The position numbers were made by a program, and so were the translations under genes. From Palsa-504 sp963808315 (lineage in GTDB: Bacteria; Actinomycetota; Actinomycetes; Streptosporangiales; Streptosporangiaceae): a stretch of DNA of 64,000 bases. The stretch lies in assembly GCA_963808315.1 (NCBI GenBank), contig CAWEFK010000001.1, positions 62,001 to 126,000 of the forward strand, written 5' to 3'. Positions 1 to 8,735 of this stretch are shown in pieces. Below the pieces are notes generated by a model. The model was not told where the DNA came from and searched no databases. It saw only the letters and a list, made by a program, of their open reading frames with translations. Numbering within the stretch: position 1 is the first letter of the stretch; each line of letters begins with the position of its first letter.

Positions 1-73
1 CTGGGGCGTCGGCAAGCTGGGTAGCGGAGTGGGGCGAGTAGCCGGATATCTTGGCTACCGGGACGGAGGCGCC

Positions 74-1078
74 ATGGTCAACGTGGTGATTACCGGGGGT
101 GCCGGTTTCCTGGGCGCACGGCTGGCGACCGAACTGCTGACGGCGGGCTCGCTGCAGGTGGCGGGGGCGCGCGCGCAGCGGTTGTCCCGGCTGACGCTCA
201 TCGACCGGGCGCCATGCCCGCCCGCCCTGACCGCTGACCCGCGGGTGACGGTGATCCGTAGCGAGCTCGGTGAGCTGCTGGATCCGGCGGCGCCCCCGCG
301 TGAGCTCGCCCGGGCCGAGGTGATCTTCCACCTGGCCGCCGCGGTCAGCGGAGAGTGCGAAGCGAACTTCGACCTGGGCCTGCGGGCCAACTTGCGCGCC
401 ACCGAGTCGCTGCTCGCCTGCTGCCGCATGGTTGGCACCCGCCCGGTGGTGGTGTTCGCCAGTTCGCTGGCCGTCTTCGGGAGCTCGGCCGAGCACCCGC
501 TCCCCCCGGTCATCGACGACCACACCCTGCCCAATCCGCAGACCAGCTACGGCACGCAGAAGTTCATCGCCGAGCAACTGCTGGCCGACTACACCAGGAA
601 GGGATTCCTGGACGGACGGGCGGTGCGCCTGATGACCGTCAGCGTACGACCGGGCCGGCCCAACGCCGCGGCCTCCAGCTTCTTGTCCGGCATCATCAGG
701 GAGCCGCTCGCGGGGCAGCGGGCCAGGTGCCCGGTCGATCCCGGCACCGAGGTCGCGCTCGCCTCGCCGGCCAAGGCCATCGCCGCGCTGCGGTGCGCGG
801 CCGCTTCCTCCGGCCAGGACTGGGGCGGCCGCACCGCGGTCACCATGCCCGCGCTCACCGTCACCGTGGCGGACATGGTCGCCGCGCTGGCTCAAGTCGC
901 CGGGCCGCAGGTGAGCGAGCTGATCGAGTGGAACCCGGACGGTTCGGTGGGCCGGATCGTGTCGAGCTGGCCCGCCCGGATCCGGGCCGAGCGGGCCACC
1001 CGGCTTGGCCTGACGCCGGACCCCGACTACGCCTCCGTCATCCGGGCGCATATCGCGGAGTCCGGGCCGGCCGGCTAG
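74..1078 (+). CDS. denD: NAD-dependent epimerase/dehydratase, DenD-like (D-erythronate dehydrogenase)
   Basis: Extended short-chain dehydrogenase of about 334 residues, predicted to oxidise D-erythronate or a related sugar acid with NAD in the cytosol. The N-terminus has the Rossmann motif GGAGFLG within the first 15 residues. The active-site YxxxK appears as SYGTQK, preceded by the conserved SSLAVFG strand, and the stretch TVSVRPGRPNAAASSFLSG is typical of DenD proteins. The ATG at 74 is chosen over an in-frame start 45 bases upstream because GGAGG lies just ahead of it and the product then begins directly with the nucleotide-binding strand. No erythronate kinase or aldolase partner is nearby, so the substrate is inferred from family only. 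The stop overlaps by four bases the stop of the convergent VOC gene. Confidence 0.85.
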   Translation: MVNVVITGGAGFLGARLATELLTAGSLQVAGARAQRLSRLTLIDRAPCPPALTADPRVTVIRSELGELLDPAAPPRELARAEVIFHLAAAVSGECEANFDLGLRANLRATESLLACCRMVGTRPVVVFASSLAVFGSSAEHPLPPVIDDHTLPNPQTSYGTQKFIAEQLLADYTRKGFLDGRAVRLMTVSVRPGRPNAAASSFLSGIIREPLAGQRARCPVDPGTEVALASPAKAIAALRCAAASSGQDWGGRTAVTMPALTVTVADMVAALAQVAGPQVSELIEWNPDGSVGRIVSSWPARIRAERATRLGLTPDPDYASVIRAHIAESGPAG

Positions 1079-1488
1079 TCCTGCGGGGAGGAGATGTTGA
1101 CCAGCCAGGAGACGCCGAAGGAGTCGACGCACATGCCGAACTCGTCACCCCAGGCCTGCTTAGCCAGCGGCATCGTGGTGGTCCCGCTGACGGACAGCCG
1201 CTCCCAGTAGGCGTGCAGGATGTCGCCGTCGTCGCCGGACAGGCTCACCGAGAACCCGGCCATCGGGTGGTACTCCATATCGCTGGTGACATCGGCGCCC
1301 ATGATCGTGTAGCCGGCCTCGGTCTCGAGCTGGCCGTGCATGATCCGGTCGGCGTCGGGCGTGCCGGCCGCGCCGAAGTCGGCGAACGTGCTGAGGGTGA
1401 GGTTGCCGCCGAAAACGCTGCGGTAGAACTCAAGCGCTTGGCGGGCGTTCCCGTTGAAGTTGAGGTAAGGGTTGAGCTGAGAGGCCAC
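1075..1488 (-). CDS. VOC family protein (PhnB/glyoxalase-like)
   Basis: Protein of 137 residues with the vicinal oxygen chelate fold as seen in PhnB-like proteins: it begins MASQLNPYLNFNGNARQALE and continues with FYRSVFGG, the usual first beta-alpha-beta unit. The central GYTIMGAD and C-terminal DEFGMCVDSFGVSWLV match the second module. Members of this group are often annotated as glyoxalase or 3-demethylubiquinone methyltransferase-like but mostly lack a proven reaction, so no substrate is assigned. It converges on and slightly overlaps the DenD-like gene. The start is the only ATG giving a complete first strand. Confidence 0.85.
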   Translation of the reverse strand: MASQLNPYLNFNGNARQALEFYRSVFGGNLTLSTFADFGAAGTPDADRIMHGQLETEAGYTIMGADVTSDMEYHPMAGFSVSLSGDDGDILHAYWERLSVSGTTTMPLAKQAWGDEFGMCVDSFGVSWLVNISSPQD

Positions 1489-1596
1489 GGTCTGTACTCC
1501 TGCCTTCGTCGGCGAGCGGGAGCCCCCCTGGCTCCCGACGGCCCTGACGCTACCAGCCCAAGCGCCTGCGCGGGCGGCACGTCAGCGGACGGCACG

Positions 1597-2169
1597 TCAG
1601 CGCGGTGCGAGGCCTTCGGGTGCGGCCACCGGACGGAGGCCGGCCGCGTGCCGCCTGGCCAGGTCGCGGTAGATCGCGGGGTTGGTGTCCACCCACTGCT
1701 TCGCTCCCCCGCTGACCTGCCCGACTACCCGCGCCGGGACGCCCACGGCGAGCATGCCGTCGGCGATGACCATGCTGGGCGGCACCGTGCAGCCCGCCGC
1801 GACCAGGGCGCGGCGGCCGACGATCGCGCCGTCGAGCACCGTGGCCCCGTTGCCGATCAGCGCCTCGGCGTGCACCACCGCGCCGTGGACCACGCACAGG
1901 TGGCCGACGGTCGCGCCCTCGCCGACCTCGGTGACCGGATCGTCGCCGCCGTGCAGCACAGAACCGTCCTGGATGTTGGCCCCGCGCCGGACGATGATCG
2001 GCCCGAAATCCGCCCGCAGCACGGCCCCGTACCAGATCGACGCCTCCGCCTCGACCCGAACGTCCCCGACCAGGGTGGCCGTGGGCGCGATCCACGCCTG
2101 CGGGCTCACCTGCGGCGCATGTCCCTCAAAGCTGAATAGTGGCACCCGCCCATCATGCCCCAGGGGCAC
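1597..2169 (-). CDS. gamma-carbonic anhydrase family protein (left-handed beta-helix)
   Basis: About 190 residues built from hexapeptide repeats: PTATLVGDVRVEAEASIWYG, then ANIQDGSVLHG, GATVGHLCVVHG, LIGNGATVLDG and ALVAAGCTVPP. This is the pattern of the gamma-carbonic anhydrase / PaaY / YrdA group, which forms trimers with zinc bound by histidines between subunits. Histidines are present at the expected places (LHGG, GHLCVVHG, VVHAEA). Whether it hydrates CO2 or only resembles that family cannot be decided here. Translation may begin at GTG 2169 or at the in-frame GTG 24 bases downstream (2145), which would start with VPLFSF; neither has a strong ribosome binding site. Confidence 0.8.
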   Translation of the reverse strand: MPLGHDGRVPLFSFEGHAPQVSPQAWIAPTATLVGDVRVEAEASIWYGAVLRADFGPIIVRRGANIQDGSVLHGGDDPVTEVGEGATVGHLCVVHGAVVHAEALIGNGATVLDGAIVGRRALVAAGCTVPPSMVIADGMLAVGVPARVVGQVSGGAKQWVDTNPAIYRDLARRHAAGLRPVAAPEGLAPR

Positions 2170-2220
2170 CTGCGGGTAGGAGTGGGTGGCGGGCGCAGGA
2201 GGAATCGTTCGGCGGAAAAA

Positions 2221-3804
2221 TCAGGCGGTTCGGGCCGGGGCCGGGTGGACGGCGCGGACGGCGCGCCAGGCCACGCCGGTGGCGGCCAGCGCGGCCAGCG
2301 CGGCGGTGAGCATCGCGACGCGGTCGCCGGAAACGCCGACCCCGCCGCTGACGCCCTGGGCCACGGCCGGCAGCAGGGCGGCGCCGACCGCGGCACCGAT
2401 CTGGCGGCTGGTGTTGATCATGCCGCCGACCAGGCCCTGATCGGCGTCCGCCATGCCGCGGCTGGCGAGCACGGTGGACCCCATGGCGGTGCCCGCCGTG
2501 CCGAAGCCGATCAGCGTGACCACCAGCAGGACCGGGCTGTAGCCGGTCGCGGGCAAGTGAGTCAGGACGCCGAAACCGATCGCGCTGGCGGCCGCGGTCA
2601 CCACCAGCAGCCGCTTGATCCCTATCCGTCCGGCGATCCGTGGGCCGAGCATGCCCATGGCGAACCCGACCACGCCCTGCGGGGCAATGACCAGGCCGGT
2701 GAATAGCGGAGATTCGTGCAGGACCTGCTGCAGGTACAAGGACAGCACGAGCATCTCGCCGCCGTTCCACAGGCCGAGCAGGAACGTCAGCGTGGTTCCC
2801 TCCCGCAGCCCCGCGCGGCGCAGCAGGGACAGCCGGATGAGCGGTTCCGGGTGGGAGCCTTCTGCCTTGGCGAAGCCGGCCACGGCCGCGGCCGCGATCA
2901 CCACGGCCCCGATGACCAACGGCGAGCTCCAGCCGAGTACCACCCCCTGGGAGACGGCGAAGACGACGAGCGTGACCGCGATGGTGATCAGCAGCGCGCC
3001 GCGCAGGTCGAGGCGGCGCAGGTCGAGGCGGCGCAGGCGGCGCCGGGCCGAGCCGGCCTTCTCCGCGGCGCTGGTGGCAGCCCTGCGGACGGGGCCGAGG
3101 ATGGCCGGGGACACGGCCGCGGCGATCAGGCCGACCGGCACGTTGACCAGGAACACCGCACGCCAGCTGGTGAACTGCACGAGGACGCCGCCCAGAACCT
3201 GGCCGGCGACGAAGCCGACCGAAGCAACCGACCCGTAAAGTCCGATGGCACGAGTACGTTCGGGTCCTTCGGGGAAGCCGGTGGTGATGAGAGACAACGC
3301 AGCCGGGGCGACGATCGCCGCGCCCGCACCTTGCACCACGCGCGCGGCGATCAGCAGCACCGGGTCCTGCGCCAGCCCGCCGGCCAGGCTGGCCACCGAG
3401 AACGCGATCAGGCCCGCGATGAACATGCGCCGCCGGCCGAGCAGGTCGGCGGCCCGCCCGCCCAGGATGAGCAGCCCGCCGAACGAGATCGCGTACCCCG
3501 TGACCACCCACTGCACCGCCGCGGCCGACATGTGCAGTTCACGCTCGATCGAGGGCAGCGCCACGTTCACGATGCTGAAATCAAGGACCACCATGAACGC
3601 GGCGACGAGGATCAGGGCTAGCTGCAGGGGCCGACGGCGGGCCGAGTCGGGTTCTGGGGTTTGTGTAGCTTGTGGGATTCTTGGGGCTTTCGGGGTTTTT
3701 AGGGTTTCCGGGGTTCTGGCTGGGAGGGCCGGGGTCTTCGCGGGGGCGGGAAGGATGGGGGTTGACCGGGAGGCACGGCGGTTGAGAGGCGCGGTGGCGG
3801 GCAT
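2221..3804 (-). CDS. DHA2-type MFS drug/proton antiporter (EmrB/QacA-like)
   Basis: Integral membrane exporter of 527 residues with the 14-helix DHA2 layout. A proline- and threonine-rich cytosolic N-terminus of about 60 residues precedes the first helix (ALILVAAFMVVLDFSIVNVA), which contains the family motif LDFSIVNVALPSI. The loop after helix 2 has GGRAADLLGRRRMF (motif A) and the following helices carry GAGAAIVAPAALSLI (motif C-like). The ATG at 3804 is chosen because the longer open frame runs into the opposite-strand regulator. The gene is divergent from a TetR gene with a candidate operator 11 bases upstream of its start codon, so drug-responsive repression by that regulator is likely. 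Confidence 0.88.
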   Translation of the reverse strand: MPATAPLNRRASRSTPILPAPAKTPALPARTPETLKTPKAPRIPQATQTPEPDSARRRPLQLALILVAAFMVVLDFSIVNVALPSIERELHMSAAAVQWVVTGYAISFGGLLILGGRAADLLGRRRMFIAGLIAFSVASLAGGLAQDPVLLIAARVVQGAGAAIVAPAALSLITTGFPEGPERTRAIGLYGSVASVGFVAGQVLGGVLVQFTSWRAVFLVNVPVGLIAAAVSPAILGPVRRAATSAAEKAGSARRRLRRLDLRRLDLRGALLITIAVTLVVFAVSQGVVLGWSSPLVIGAVVIAAAAVAGFAKAEGSHPEPLIRLSLLRRAGLREGTTLTFLLGLWNGGEMLVLSLYLQQVLHESPLFTGLVIAPQGVVGFAMGMLGPRIAGRIGIKRLLVVTAAASAIGFGVLTHLPATGYSPVLLVVTLIGFGTAGTAMGSTVLASRGMADADQGLVGGMINTSRQIGAAVGAALLPAVAQGVSGGVGVSGDRVAMLTAALAALAATGVAWRAVRAVHPAPARTA

Positions 3805-3815
3805 GATACCAATCA

Positions 3816-3835
3816 GATACGTTACGGATCGTTTC
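3816..3835. promoter_or_regulatory. candidate TetR operator between exporter and regulator
   Basis: Twenty-base imperfect dyad, GATACGTTACGGATCGTTTC, with arms GAWACG and CGTWTC separated by 8 bases; 14 of 20 positions match their reverse complement. It sits in the short divergent gap between the exporter start (3804) and the TetR start (3862), the usual place for a TetR operator. Binding is inferred, not shown. Confidence 0.55.
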
Positions 3836-3861
3836 GGAATTCTAGAGGGTAGAACCGGGCG

Positions 3862-4540
3862 ATGAACCGGGATATTCCAGCGGCCGGAGCCGGGCCAGCG
3901 AGGGGCCGCCGGAGCCGGGCCAGCGGCCGGAGCCGGGCCAGCGGATCCGGGCACGCAGCGGGGACGGCCGCGCAGCGCCGAAGCGGACCGCGCGATCCTC
4001 ACCGCGACCGTCGAACTGCTCGCCGAGCGGGGCCTGGCCGCCATGTCGATCGAGGAGGTGGCCGCGCGGGCCGGGGTCGGCAAGACGACGATCTACCGGC
4101 GCTGGCCGTCCAAGGGCCTGCTCGCGCTGGACGCCTTCGTCACCTCCTTCCGCGAGGAGCAGCCGCTACCTGACACCGGGACGCTGCGCGGCGACCTGGT
4201 GGCGGCGCTGCACGCGTGGGTCCGTGCGGTGACGCAAACTCCGATGGGGCCGATGCTCACCGGCCTGATCGCCGCGGCCCAGTACGACCCGGAACTGCGC
4301 GGAGCCTGGCGGGAACGGGTGCTCGAGCCGCTGCGCACCCAGCACCGGATCATGCTGGACCGGGCCATCGGCCGCGGCGAGATACCGGCGTCGGTCGACC
4401 GGGACGTCGTCCTTGACCTGTTCTTCGGCGCCGCCGAGCACCGTCTGCTGCTCGGTCACCTGCCGATGACCGGCACGTTCATTGACCAGGTCGTGGACGT
4501 GATCCTGGTCGGCGTCCAGCCCGCCGGTCCCGGCCGTTAG
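3862..4540 (+). CDS. TetR/AcrR family regulator, frame interrupted near the N-terminus
   Basis: The conserved reading frame encodes RPRSAEADRAILTATVELLA followed by a complete TetR helix-turn-helix (SIEEVAARAGVGKTTIYRRW) and a C-terminal ligand domain ending near LVGVQPAGPGR. In that frame no ATG, GTG or TTG occurs before 4043, which would delete helix 1, and a stop codon lies at 3863-3865. An ATG at 3862 starts a different frame that runs through three near-copies of GGAGCCGGGCCAGCG. A one- or two-base change inside this repeat would join the two frames. I read it as one regulator gene, divergent from the exporter, with either an assembly indel or a true frameshift. It probably represses both itself and the exporter. 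Confidence 0.75.
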
Positions 4541-4619
4541 CCCGCGCGTGGTGGCCTGGCCCGGAATTACGTTATATCTTGTTACCGAGGGTCATGGGCA
4601 AGCACGAAGGAGATCGACG

Positions 4620-5018
4620 ATGGCTGGACTCGAGCAACGGCCCCAGGGCTGGTGGTCCAAGCTGGTGGCCTGGCTGCGCGGTGGACAGCGCGCCGACGCT
4701 ACCCGTAAGGCCCGGGCCGCCCTGGACGACATCCGCACCAGCGAAACCGGCCGCAAGGCCGAAGCGGCGATCAAGGACCTGCGCGAGGGCGAGGTCGGCC
4801 GCAAAGCTGAAGCCGCGATCAAGGACCTGCGCGAGGGCGAGACCGGCCGCAAGGCCAAGGCGGCCCTGCAGGATCTGCGCGACAGCGAGGTGGTGGGCAA
4901 GGCACGCGACACCGCGCGGGACGCGCTGCGCGACCTGAAGGCCAGCGACGCCGGACGCAAGGCCAAGGCCGCGCTCCGCGACCTGCGGGACAGCCCAGGA
5001 CCCAGCGACAAGTCCTAG
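4620..5018 (+). CDS. small repeat protein of six ~16-residue helical units
   Basis: Protein of 132 residues, not recognised as a named family. After a short head with WWSKLVAWLRGG, a possible amphipathic or membrane-surface helix, it consists of about six copies of a unit like GRKAEAAIKDLREGE; one copy is 20 residues long. The units alternate Lys/Arg-Ala runs with Asp-Leu-Arg, consistent with a charged amphipathic or coiled-coil helix. At the DNA level adjacent units near 4755-4850 are almost identical, so the array has grown by recent duplication. The start at 4620 is supported by AAGGAGAT just upstream; the longer frame starting at 4548 has no such site. A TATATCT-containing stretch about 40 bases upstream could serve as the -10 region. 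Confidence 0.7.
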   Translation: MAGLEQRPQGWWSKLVAWLRGGQRADATRKARAALDDIRTSETGRKAEAAIKDLREGEVGRKAEAAIKDLREGETGRKAKAALQDLRDSEVVGKARDTARDALRDLKASDAGRKAKAALRDLRDSPGPSDKS

Positions 5019-5020
5019 GC

Positions 5021-5036
5021 CGCGGCTGAGGCCGCG
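5021..5036 (+). terminator. GC hairpin after the repeat protein gene
   Basis: Perfect 6-bp stem CGCGGC-TGAG-GCCGCG beginning two bases after the stop codon of the repeat-protein gene. There is no U tract, as is common for actinobacterial hairpin terminators. Confidence 0.45.
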
Positions 5037-5190
5037 CCGTGGGCGGGGCGGGAGTTCTCCGGGGGTCTCCGGGTACCGTCGCGGCGGTCCGGAGGGCTAC
5101 GCTAAACCCAGAACCCGGACGGCGGGGCATTGGGTGCCGTGCCACCCCCGGGGTTCCGTGCTGAGAGCAGAGCACCTGATCGGTACGGAT

Positions 5191-5202
5191 GTTAGCGCTA
5201 AC
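5191..5202. promoter_or_regulatory. LacI-type operator upstream of the LacI gene
   Basis: Perfect 12-base palindrome GTTAGCGCTAAC, preceded by T, about 54 bases upstream of the regulator start. The central CG and flanking TTAR/YTAA resemble LacI-family operators. A near-copy lies at the start of the neighbouring kinase gene (6371-6384), so autoregulation plus control of the kinase is the simple reading. Confidence 0.75.
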
Positions 5203-5255
5203 GCCGGCCCCCGCTGACGCACGGCTACGCGGCGCGCAGCCGAGGGAGGCATGAC

Positions 5256-6329
5256 GTGACGTCGTCACCGGGGGAACAAACCGACCGTCAGGTGCCAACG
5301 CCCGCGGCTCGCGGGCTGGGAAATATGGCCAGGGCGCCGGTGATGGCCGACGTGGCCAGGCTGGCCGGCGTGTCCCATCAGACCGTCTCGCGGGTGCTGA
5401 ACGACCATCCGAACGTGAGCGCGGTGACCAGGGACCGGGTGCTCGCCGCCATCCGTGAGCTCGCCTACCGGCCCAACGCCGCGGCCAGGACGCTGGTCAC
5501 CCGGCGGACCCACACCCTCGGCGTGATCAGCTTCGACACCATGCTGTACGGGCCGGCCTCGATGCTGTACGGCTTCGAGCGGGCGGCCCACGACGCCTAC
5601 TTCGTGTCCATCGCCAGCCTGCCCGCCCTGGACCGCCGGTCGATGCTGGACGCGGTGGAACGTTTCGTCGGCCAGGGCATCGAGGGCATCATCGTCATCG
5701 CGACCCAGGACACCGCGGTAGCCGCGCTGGCCCACGTGCCGGCCGAGATACCGCTGGTCGCGGTGGGCTGCGGCACTCGCGCGTCGGTCACGTCGGTGGC
5801 GATCGACAACGCGGAAGGGGCGGCCGCCGCCACCAGGTACCTGCTCAGCCTGGGGCACCGGACCGTGCACCACGTGGCCGGGCAGGCCTCGTGCCTCGAC
5901 GCGGCCGAACGCATCGACGGCTGGCGGCAGGCACTGCGCGCCGCCGGGGCGTTCGAGCCCCCCGTGCTTGCGGGCGACTGGTCGGCGGCATCCGGCTACG
6001 ACGTCGGCGGCCGGCTGGCCACCGATCCCGAGGTCACGGCCATTTTCTGCGGCAACGACCCGATGGCGCTCGGTGTCATGCGGGCGCTGGCCGAGCACGG
6101 GCTGCGGGTACCCGACGACATCAGCATCGTCGGTTTCGACGACATCCCCGAGGCGGGGTACTACTTGCCCCCGCTGACCACGGTCCGGCAGGATTTCGGT
6201 GAAGTCGGGCGGCAGGCGCTGAGCGCGCTCATCGACCGGATGTCAGGCGCGTTGCCGGCCGGGCCCCGGGTCCGGGTGGCTCCCGAGCTGATCCTGCGGG
6301 CGAGCGCGGCACCGCCACCGGCCCGGTGA
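5256..6329 (+). CDS. LacI family transcriptional regulator
   Basis: Regulator of 357 residues. Near residue 30 a LacI helix-turn-helix reads VMADVARLAGVSHQTVSRVL, followed by the hinge-helix region YRPNAAARTLVTRRTHTLGV and a periplasmic-binding-protein-like sensor domain with GIEGIIVIA, AAAATRYLLSLGHR and the C-terminal ISIVGFDDIPEAGYYLPPLT. The GTG at 5256 is preceded by GAGGGAGG; an internal ATG near residue 24 is an alternative. It lies 36 bases before the ribulokinase-like gene, and identical-type palindromes precede both genes. It is therefore probably the local pentose or pentitol-responsive repressor; the effector sugar is not known from sequence. Confidence 0.9.
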   Translation: MTSSPGEQTDRQVPTPAARGLGNMARAPVMADVARLAGVSHQTVSRVLNDHPNVSAVTRDRVLAAIRELAYRPNAAARTLVTRRTHTLGVISFDTMLYGPASMLYGFERAAHDAYFVSIASLPALDRRSMLDAVERFVGQGIEGIIVIATQDTAVAALAHVPAEIPLVAVGCGTRASVTSVAIDNAEGAAAATRYLLSLGHRTVHHVAGQASCLDAAERIDGWRQALRAAGAFEPPVLAGDWSAASGYDVGGRLATDPEVTAIFCGNDPMALGVMRALAEHGLRVPDDISIVGFDDIPEAGYYLPPLTTVRQDFGEVGRQALSALIDRMSGALPAGPRVRVAPELILRASAAPPPAR

Positions 6330-6365
6330 CCAGAATGGGTGCAAAACCCTACGATAGGCGGACAG

Positions 6366-8082
6366 ATGGATGTTAACGCTAACAAAGACGTCAGCGGCGG
6401 GCCGTACGCCAGCGGCGAGCAGTTCGTGGTCGGGGTGGACTTCGGGACGCTGTCGGCGCGTGCCCTGGTGGTCCGGGTCAGCGACGGTGCCGAGGTCGGC
6501 ACCGCGGTCAGCGAGTACGCCCACGGCGTGATCGACCACGAGCTGCCCGGGTACGGTGAGCTGCCGCCGGACTGGGCGCTGCAGGACCCCGGCGACTACA
6601 CCGATGCGCTGGGCATCGCCGTCCGGGCCGCGATCGGGGCGGCCGGCGTCGACCCCGGCCAGGTGATCGGCATCGCCACCGACTTCACCGCCTCCACCTG
6701 CATGCCGGTGCGGGCCGACGGGACGCCGCTGTGCCAGCTGCCCGACCTGACCGCGCGTCCGCACGCCTACCCCAAGCTGTGGAAGCACCACGCCGCCCAG
6801 CCGCACGCGGACCGCATCAACGCCCTGGCGCACGAGCGCGGCGAGAAGTGGATCAACCGGTACGGCGGGAAGATCTCCGCGGAATGGCAGTTCGCCAAGG
6901 CGCTCCAGCTGCTTGACGAGGCTCCCGACCTCTACCAGCGGGCCGACCGCTGGATCGAGGCCGCCGACTGGATCATCTGGCAGCTGTGCGGGACCGAAAC
7001 CAGGAACGCCGGCACGGCCGGGTACAAGGGCATATTCCAGGACGGTCACTACCCGGCCCGCGACTTCCTGGCCGCGCTGGATCCCGGCTTCGCCGGCTTC
7101 GCCGACGACAAGCTGGCTCACCCCATCTCTCCGCTCGGCGCCCAGGCCGGCTGGCAGGCCGGCCGCGGCCGCGCTGACCGGCCTGCCCGCCGGCATCGCG
7201 GTCGCGATCGGCAACGTGGACGCGCACGTCACCGTGCCCGCGGCCGGCCCGGTGGCGGCGGGCAAGATGGTCGCGATCATGGGCACCTCCACCTGCCACG
7301 TGATGAACGGCGCCGGGCTGGCCGAGGTCCCGGGCATGTGCGGCGCCGTCGACGGCGGGATCGTGGCCGGGCTTTGGGGGTATGAGGCGGGGCAGAGCGG
7401 GGTCGGCGACATCTTCGCCTGGTTCACCCGTAACGGGGTTTCCGGCGAGTTCGCCGACGAAGCGCGGCGGCGCGGCATGCCGCTGCCCGCGCTGCTCGAC
7501 GAGCTGGCCTGCGCGCCGCCGCCCGGTGCGCACGGGCTGATCGCGCTGGACTGGGCGGGCGGGAACCGTTCGGTCCTGGTGGACGGGAGGCTGTCCGGCG
7601 CAATCGTGGGGCTGACGCTGGCCACTACGGCACCGGAAATCTACCGGGCGCTGCTTGAGGCGACCGCGTTCGGCACCCGGATGATCGTCGAGACCTTCGG
7701 CGCCTCGGGTGTCCCGGTCACCGAGTTCGTGGTCGCGGGCGGGCTGACCAAGAGCGCTCCGCTGATGCAGATCTACGCCGACGTCCTGCGCCGCCCGCTG
7801 TCCGTGATCGGCTCGGAGCAGGCGCCGGCCCTCGGCTCGGCCATCCACGCCGCCGTCGCGGCCGGCGCCTACCCGGACGTCCCGGCGGCGGCGGAGGTCA
7901 TGGGCCGCCTGAATTCCGGCGTCTACCGGCCCGACGCGGCCCGCGCCGACACCTACGACGAGTTGTACGCCGAGTACAAGCAGCTGCACGACTATTTCGG
8001 CCGCGGCGCGAACCCGGTCATGCACCGGCTACGGACGATCCGCGACCGCGCTTATTTCCGCCGAACGGACAGTGGTTCGTGA
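6366..8082 (+). CDS. araB: ribulokinase (FGGY carbohydrate kinase), one frameshift
   Basis: FGGY-family kinase predicted to phosphorylate L-ribulose or a related ketose with ATP. The first half reads VVGVDFGTLSARALVVRVSD, with the substrate region DFTASTCMPVRADGTPLCQ. The second half, in another frame, contains GNVDAHVTVPAAGPVAAGK, MGTSTCHVMN, LDWAGGNRSVLVDG and the ATP-binding VVAGGLTKSAPLMQIYADV. The frames meet near 7150-7180 in a GGCCGGCCGCGGCCGC-type stretch, so a single indel splits an otherwise complete protein of about 572 residues. I choose ATG 6366, nine bases after an AGGCGGA sequence; a GTG at 6339 is also in frame. The LacI operator copy covers codons 3-7, so bound repressor would block early elongation or initiation. 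No araA or araD is next to it. Confidence 0.82.
6371..6384. promoter_or_regulatory. LacI-type operator overlapping the ribulokinase start
   Basis: TGTTAACGCTAACA, a near-perfect 14-base dyad matching the palindrome upstream of the LacI gene at 11 of its 12 core positions (A for G). It lies within the first codons of the kinase gene, an unusual but effective position for repression. Confidence 0.7.
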
Positions 8083-8512
8083 TCACCGCCTGTGCGCGGT
8101 GCGGGCCGCTAGCGGCCGACCGTCGGTGTCGTCCGCCGTCGGTGTCTTCGGCCGGCTGGCGGTCAGGCCGGCTGGCGGTCAGGCCGGCGAGTACCGGGTA
8201 TGCCGGTGCCCGTCGACCGGGAAGGCGGGAGGATCGGGCCGGGAGCACCCGGCGCGGCGTTTGGCTTCATCGGCGCGGAGTTTAGCTTCAGCGGCGCGGA
8301 CCTGGCCCGATGATGACGGGAAGGAGAAAGACCACACATGTACGGTTCGTATGGTCGTCTCCCGCGGGGTCGACGGCTGCGTGAGGGTGCACTGGCGTCC
8401 CGCAATATGGGGCATCGTCTATTAGCCATGTCCGGCCACAGAAGGCCAGACCCGCGATCTCTCCAGCACCATCAGGTCTTCCGCCTCCCTCAGCGGCACG
8501 TTTCGAATTCTT

Positions 8513-8552
8513 GTATGTCAGTGACCCCCTTATAAGGGAGTTGATGACACAC
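8513..8552. other. extended dyad in the 650-base convergent gap 8083-8735
   Basis: The gap between the kinase and the methyltransferase holds no gene I can support. Its clearest structure is a perfect palindrome CCCTTATAAGGG (8527-8538) flanked symmetrically by TGTCA and TGACA arms (8516-8520 and 8545-8549), giving a 40-base dyad that looks like a protein-binding site rather than a terminator. The gap also has direct repeats GGCTGGCGGTCAGGCC (about 8153-8190) and an imperfect 21-base duplication near 8260-8300. Confidence 0.5.
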
Positions 8553-8735
8553 AAGGACGATTGCCGCCATTTTTGCGGCTGTTTTGCCTGGAGGTTGGGC
8601 GGGCGGGACGGGACGGGGCTGAGCGGGACAGCCGGGGACAGCCGGGGCCGTCGACGCCGCTGGGAAACGGCGGCTATCGGGACCGGATCGTCGGTCAGCC
8701 GGGCATCGTGCCGCATGGGGGGTGCAGCCGGCGGT

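Noticed and set aside
355..2139. Very long plus-strand open frame of 594 codons across denD, the VOC gene and the carbonic-anhydrase-like gene
   Set aside because: It is an out-of-frame or antisense reading of three well supported genes, with Arg/Gly/Ala-biased composition and no domain.
2153..3511. 452-codon minus-strand frame within the MFS exporter
   Set aside because: Shadow of the exporter frame, which has clear membrane helices and family motifs.
8288..8716. 142-codon minus-strand frame in the convergent gap
   Set aside because: Crosses the palindromic dyad, has no start signal or domain, and its composition fits random GC-rich sequence.
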